Part shown: positions 61,001 through 64,000 of the stretch, one piece after another
How the letters are laid out: every line of letters starts with the position of its first letter
How positions within the stretch are numbered: position 1 is the stretch's first letter
Assembly (NCBI GenBank): GCA_000310025.1
Contig: FN649727.1
Coordinates: 7,596,483 to 7,660,482, forward strand
Direction of reading: 5' to 3'
DNA length: 64,000 nt
DNA from: Ectocarpus siliculosus
Taxonomy: Eukaryota; Sar; Phaeophyceae; Ectocarpales; Ectocarpaceae
The notes under the pieces: generated by a model
What the model was told of the DNA's origin: nothing
Databases searched by the model: none
What the model saw: only the letters and a program-made list of their open reading frames with translations
Program-made: the position numbers and the translations under genes

Positions 61001-61790
61001 TACCGAGCACGAAGGAGAAGCACTTCGAGCGCCGCCACGCCGAAGAGAACTCCGCCACCGCCGCCGCCCCCCCGGCGAACACGTCCGAGGAATCCACTTG
61101 CCTCCTACCCTCAGCGCTGCGGTGGCTCCCTCTTGCTTGATTCCCGGCAGTCGGGGCGCGCAGACCACGACACGCCGCAAATGCGGGACCGATCCGCAAA
61201 TCCCCTTGCTCTTCAGCTACAACGGCGGCGGCGGCTGAATCTCTTCTAGACGTTGACTCTGTTCCTCCTACGTCCAGAGGGAAGTGATCTTCGCTGTTGT
61301 CCTCGCCGTCGGCAGAACCAAGGATCGCCGGGCAACTGTCTGTCCCGGCCTCGTACAGAAAGGACGACGACCCGGAGTCTGGGGATAGCCGCCGTACGGG
61401 GGTCCTCATGGTGCGGTCATTCTCACGGGAGCCAGGCTTCCCCCCGTTGCCACAGCAGCTGTTTTTTGGGGTCATCAAGGCTTCGGCCGCCGACATGGCG
61501 GGAGACTCCTCGGCGGCGACGACCAGCCCCTGCCCATCAGACCCGCCAGCTCCGCGGAACGGACCAGACCGTTGGATCGGCCATCCCGCTCCCACCGAGG
61601 GGGCAACCTCTGACTTGCCCAGCCCTCGTTGCGTGTCTCTCGCAGGGACAGATCCACGCAAGCGGCCATCGCTACCGGCTCCTTGCTGCTGCGGTGCTCG
61701 CTGCGCTACCCCTGCCGCGGAATCGCGGATTTCTAGCAGTGGTACCGTGGACTGTTGTTGTTGGTGGGGAGATGGAGCCCACGCCGACAT
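46040..61790 (-). CDS. POLQ-like: Family-A DNA polymerase, theta/nu (POLQ/POLN) type
   Basis: Translesion / end-joining-type polymerase. Twenty exons with consistent phase (4059 nt, 1352 aa from Met at 61790): 61790-60988, 60209-59954, 59664-59479, 58452-58226, 58191-58005, 57175-57092, 56729-56586, 55585-55064, 54662-54557, 54281-54121, 53718-53600, 53039-52856, 52275-52156, 51904-51737, 50896-50747, 50357-50188, 49200-49042, 48473-48439, 48330-48254, 46240-46040. In order: FSFVLGSRDLR and VSGIAISFDGQTSRYLPLP (degenerate exonuclease fold without a D-x-E motif); GPLEDPAVARWL; the MPAVSAAALMEYSGLTL thumb start; TTTGRMITSDPPLQNL; motif A SADYSQVEMRLMAHLSGD; motif B RRQTKIVVYGVLYG; GRRRYLPQIN; ERQAANTTTQGSAADLLKLA; motif C LSIHDELLYE; C-terminus VPLVAHPRWGTKWGSM. 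The aspartates of A and C and the O-helix Lys/Tyr are present, so it should be active. A ~100-residue Ala-rich tract lies in exon 55585-55064, and long inserts sit between TGRM and motif A. The true 5' end may be further right; a POLQ-type helicase is not visible in the window. Confidence 0.85.
46440..46750. other. Assembly gap and low-quality homopolymer sequence
   Basis: A run of about 24 G, then 20 N at 46463-46482, then T, A, C and G homopolymer stacks with almost no normal sequence until about 46740. This looks like low-quality read ends around a scaffold gap, not biology. The ORF spanning the Ns (46379-46717) must be ignored. It lies within the last polymerase intron (46241-48253). Confidence 0.9.
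46795..47665. repeat. Foldback-like element with tandem-repeat arms
   Basis: The left arm (about 46795-46965) holds tandem ~64-bp units containing CTTGTTTTACAACGTCGTTG, CCAAGCG.CGAAAACCCAA and CCCGATG.CAAACA. Inverse copies of the same units form the right arm (about 47520-47665: CATCGGGGTTGG, TCGCTTGGCA, TGTAAAACAAGC). A ~550-bp non-repeated centre separates them. Inverted arrays of short direct repeats are the hallmark of foldback (FB-type) transposons. No ORF of note. Proximity to the gap means the left arm may be incomplete. Confidence 0.6.
47730..48112 (-). mobile_element. tRNA-derived SINE copy 2
   Basis: Homologous along its whole length to the element at 25769-26152. On the minus strand the head reads GCCGCAGTCGTTAGAGCATT GACCTC, a strong match to a tRNA D-arm / Pol III A-box, with GGGTTCTCACC (B-box-like) about 45-60 bp on. 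It ends near a (CA)n run at 48111-48135. A clear target-site duplication was not found. It lies in the last polymerase intron, sense to the gene. Confidence 0.7.
55367..55393. repeat. Coding CTG/CAG trinucleotide run (poly-Ala)
   Basis: GCTGCTGCTGCTGCTGCTGC in the plus strand, read on the minus strand as part of the alanine tract in the polymerase exon 55585-55064. It belongs to a wider stretch (about 55120-55390) of degenerate GCA/GCN codons and is likely length-polymorphic. Confidence 0.75.
58303..58325. repeat. Coding CAG run (poly-Gln) in polymerase
   Basis: CTGCTGCTGCTGCTGCTGCT on the plus strand reads CAG on the minus strand, encoding seven consecutive Gln in exon 58452-58226, just after ...WLAEPPIEDTAQL and before a Lys/Arg-rich RASKKRK. 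Confidence 0.75.
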
Positions 61791-62164
61791 TGGTTGGGCT
61801 GCCAGTAACCTACTGCCACCGCGCGAGACAAGAGAACACCCCAGGAGTCGACAGGAGGCGGTGTTGATGCAATGCGGTGGTCCAGAGAAATTTTATCGCG
61901 GAGGGGAGCGGGAAGTCAAGACTGGAATGGAGGGGGCACGAATAAATACCACAGAGAAGAGTGCCGAACACTTTCACGCTCGTGAAGCGTGGGGCAGTCG
62001 GGGTATCGAAGATAGCGCGTGAAAAAGCATCGAACGGCCGGCGGGTTGACCGGTGCCGGATCATAGGCGGTCAAGGTTGCTGCATTAAGTCAGAAAACAC
62101 GCCAAACAATTGCGATCTCAACCCTTGGATACACTCGTAGCACCACAAAAAACAAACACCCGTC

Positions 62165-62577
62165 GACAGTGCGCACCCTATCCCCTGGTTCCCGTCGTCC
62201 AGCTTCAGTCCGCCGCAACCACCTCCCACGACAGCACCACCCCCGCCCTCTTGAGGTCGTCTTTCCTCCGCGTCGCTGCTGCCCACATCGCCGTCCTTGT
62301 CTCCGCCGCCCCCACCACAATCACCGCCAGAGTCGTCAGAGTCGTCCTCGTCCTCCGCGACCCCGGACAAGAACGCCGCCACGGCATTGTCAATCTCGTC
62401 GCCCCCCTCGCTAAGGTCATCGTCCTCGTCGTCGTCTTCATCGCTGTTGCTGCCGTCGCTGTCGCTTTCGACGTCATCGTCGCTAAGTCCTGTTTCGCCT
62501 AGGTTGCCGCCACCGCCACCGCCATGCCCCGGTCTACGGCCGGAGCTGAGCCCCCGAGACCGCTTGCGCTTCCGGCC
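62165..62577 (-). CDS. Acidic, Gly/Asp/Ser-rich exon candidate
   Basis: Open on the minus strand after a TTCAAG acceptor at 62578. It begins GRKRKRSRGLSSGRRPGHGG, continues to a highly acidic Asp/Glu/Ser-rich core (DDDVESDSDGSNSDEDDDED), then FLSGVAEDEDDSDDSGGD and Gly-rich sequence. Donors near 62,165-62,180 are weak. It could be an upstream exon of the polymerase gene or of a separate gene. A basic cluster followed by acidic tracts is typical of nuclear proteins. Confidence 0.35.
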
Positions 62578-62712
62578 CTTGAACGAGTATCACCGCCAAG
62601 TTGTAATGGGCGGAATGTTCAGCAGGGTAGGGTCTTATAAAGCAGTATTTGCGAAAGAGATGATGCCCGAAAGGGTTGGGAGACCCTCAACTGGCCAGAA
62701 AGGGTTCTCGCG

Positions 62713-62741
62713 GGGAAACAACAACAACAACAACAACAACA
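62713..62741. repeat. AAC trinucleotide microsatellite
   Basis: A short (AAC)n run (ACAACAACAACAACAACAAC) with no coding role that I can support. Confidence 0.7.
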
Positions 62742-63364
62742 TCGGCAGCAAAAATGTGTTGGGGCTAGGGTTCGCAACAATCCACCCAAGACCATGTTTG
62801 TGTCGCACACAGAACGTATCATCATCGTCGAGAGAGAGAGCACAGAGAAAAGAGCAATACACGCCGAGAGAGATCGACAGACAAATTTATCGAGAGCAGG
62901 TGAGCACTACGATCGATTAGGATCAGAACACCAATAGTCGAACTTTCCGCCGTTGAGAAAGGCATCAAGTAGGCCGGTAAGGCCAAGCCTATCGAGAGAG
63001 GGCATGAAGAGCGCGAATAACTGTGTAGGTCTCACAAGGAAATAGCTTCTTCTAAAACCTACCGTAAACAGACAGACACCTGCAAACAGCTGCAGAACGC
63101 AATTTTCGCGACATAACATCGTACGGATCGAAACTTACAAGACAGCCACGTGACCATAAAAACCAAAACCAAAAACCAAACAAGCAAGCTCACTCCACTG
63201 TACATTGTGCGTCGTACACCCCTCGGGTGCCGCACAAATGATACTAGACTATACAATACAAGCGGAAGCAACTACCGTTCTCAACCAACCAGAACTACCG
63301 TATACACCCGGCTATCAACATATTTTGGCACAGGCCTATCTGCTGTTGCAGACCTTGGGCACAA

Positions 63365-63471
63365 TGCAGACGAGGTCGTTTCCCCCGCCTAGTTCCGCCA
63401 GAGCGCCGCCGACTGCTCCGCCGCCGCTCCCTAGCCTGCTACGCACCGCCTTAAGAAGCTTCATCGCCTGC
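63365..63471 (-). CDS. Exon candidate near right edge
   Basis: On the minus strand, after AAGACGCAG, the open segment AMKLLKAVRSRLGSGGGAVG continues GALAELGGGNDLVCIVPK to a possible donor AAG/GTCTGC (weak). A second open patch at about 62925-63036 (FALFMPSLDRLGLTGLLDAF) follows a CCTACACAG acceptor. Both have protein-like composition and could be 5' exons of the polymerase gene or of another gene running off the window. No domain recognised. Confidence 0.25.
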
Positions 63472-64000
63472 GTCTTGTTACCCTTCTCTCTTCTCGGTCG
63501 GGTACGGCCGGAAAACACAAAAAGAGGGGATTTTCGGTACCACGTTACTCGTATTTTTGGCGGGATCGAAGACTTCTATGAAGGGGAAAACGTGCGCGTT
63601 CCTGTCCAATCCGAGCAGCACCATCAACCTTCGTGGTCAGGTCTTCGTTGCCGCACGTTATCGATCGCGTGCAATGGTGTTGAATGCATGCGTCGCTTTC
63701 TCGGATTCTTACGAAGATTTTTAAAGGTTTCTGGGTGGGAGGTGTACAGATACAGCAGGCCATCACTTCTCCTATTGAAGACCGATAACAAAGACAACAA
63801 AACCATGTTCCCAACAACCATCTACAAAACTGCAATGCATCCGAGCGTTGCATCATTATTGTCTACCAATCCGCGAGCCCCACCGCCTTGGAGTTACACA
63901 TCAAACACCGACTTTCATTGCCTCCCTCGTTGTGAGAATGGACTCGTAATGTGATCAATTTGCACTGCTATCCTGTTCCCACGCGAATGGTGTCTCTAGT

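Overview
The window is eukaryotic nuclear DNA. Genes are split into many short exons with GT-AG introns of roughly 70 to 2,000 bp, base composition is near 50-55% GC, and introns and intergenic DNA are full of foldback elements, satellites and retroelement debris. Long introns, an extracellular Pmp-type (GGAI repeat) beta-helix fused to a polytopic membrane domain, and DIRS-like retroelement remnants fit a brown alga or related stramenopile (Ectocarpus-like). That assignment is inference, not a match.

Layout. 1-2.6 kb: a pyrimidine-rich minisatellite, then gag-like and frameshifted pol-like remnants of a retrotransposon. 2.7-3.9 kb: successive inverted-repeat (foldback) elements. 4.2-5.4 kb: a broken partial copy of the last exon of the membrane-protein gene at 13-18 kb. 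7.8-11.65 kb: a degenerate ~116-bp satellite. 11.67-12.63 kb: a TA-flanked inverted-terminal-repeat element. 13.16-18.0 kb (-): a five-exon gene reconstructed with consistent splice phases, encoding a secreted beta-helix / Cys-rich / multi-TM protein of about 1187 aa. 18-24 kb: no gene I can support, one 219-bp MITE. 24.2-32.66 kb (-): GLE1, the mRNA-export factor of the nuclear pore, 12 exons, 881 aa. 33.0-39.5 kb (+): an F-box/leucine-rich-repeat gene, divergent from GLE1 across a 364-bp gap between start codons. 40.2-41.3 kb (+): the last two exons of an unrecognised gene. 43.36-44.89 kb (-): an intronless His/Pro/Gly-rich protein. 46.04-61.8 kb (-): a family-A DNA polymerase of the POLQ/POLN type, about 20 exons, with polymerase motifs A, B and C all present. 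62-64 kb: exon-like fragments that may be its 5' part or another gene.

Gene models were built by eye, joining ORF segments at canonical splice sites and requiring reading phase to be preserved. GLE1, the beta-helix protein and the polymerase close exactly in phase. The F-box model has two uncertain junctions. The genes are unrelated housekeeping or surface functions, not an operon. The novelty lies in the architecture of the membrane protein and its duplicated last exon, the inserts in the polymerase, and several structured non-autonomous repeats: a tRNA-derived SINE with a target-site duplication, two TA-flanked elements sharing a TIR design, and large palindromes. An N gap and homopolymer-rich sequence at 46.44-46.75 kb lie inside the last polymerase intron and should not be trusted.
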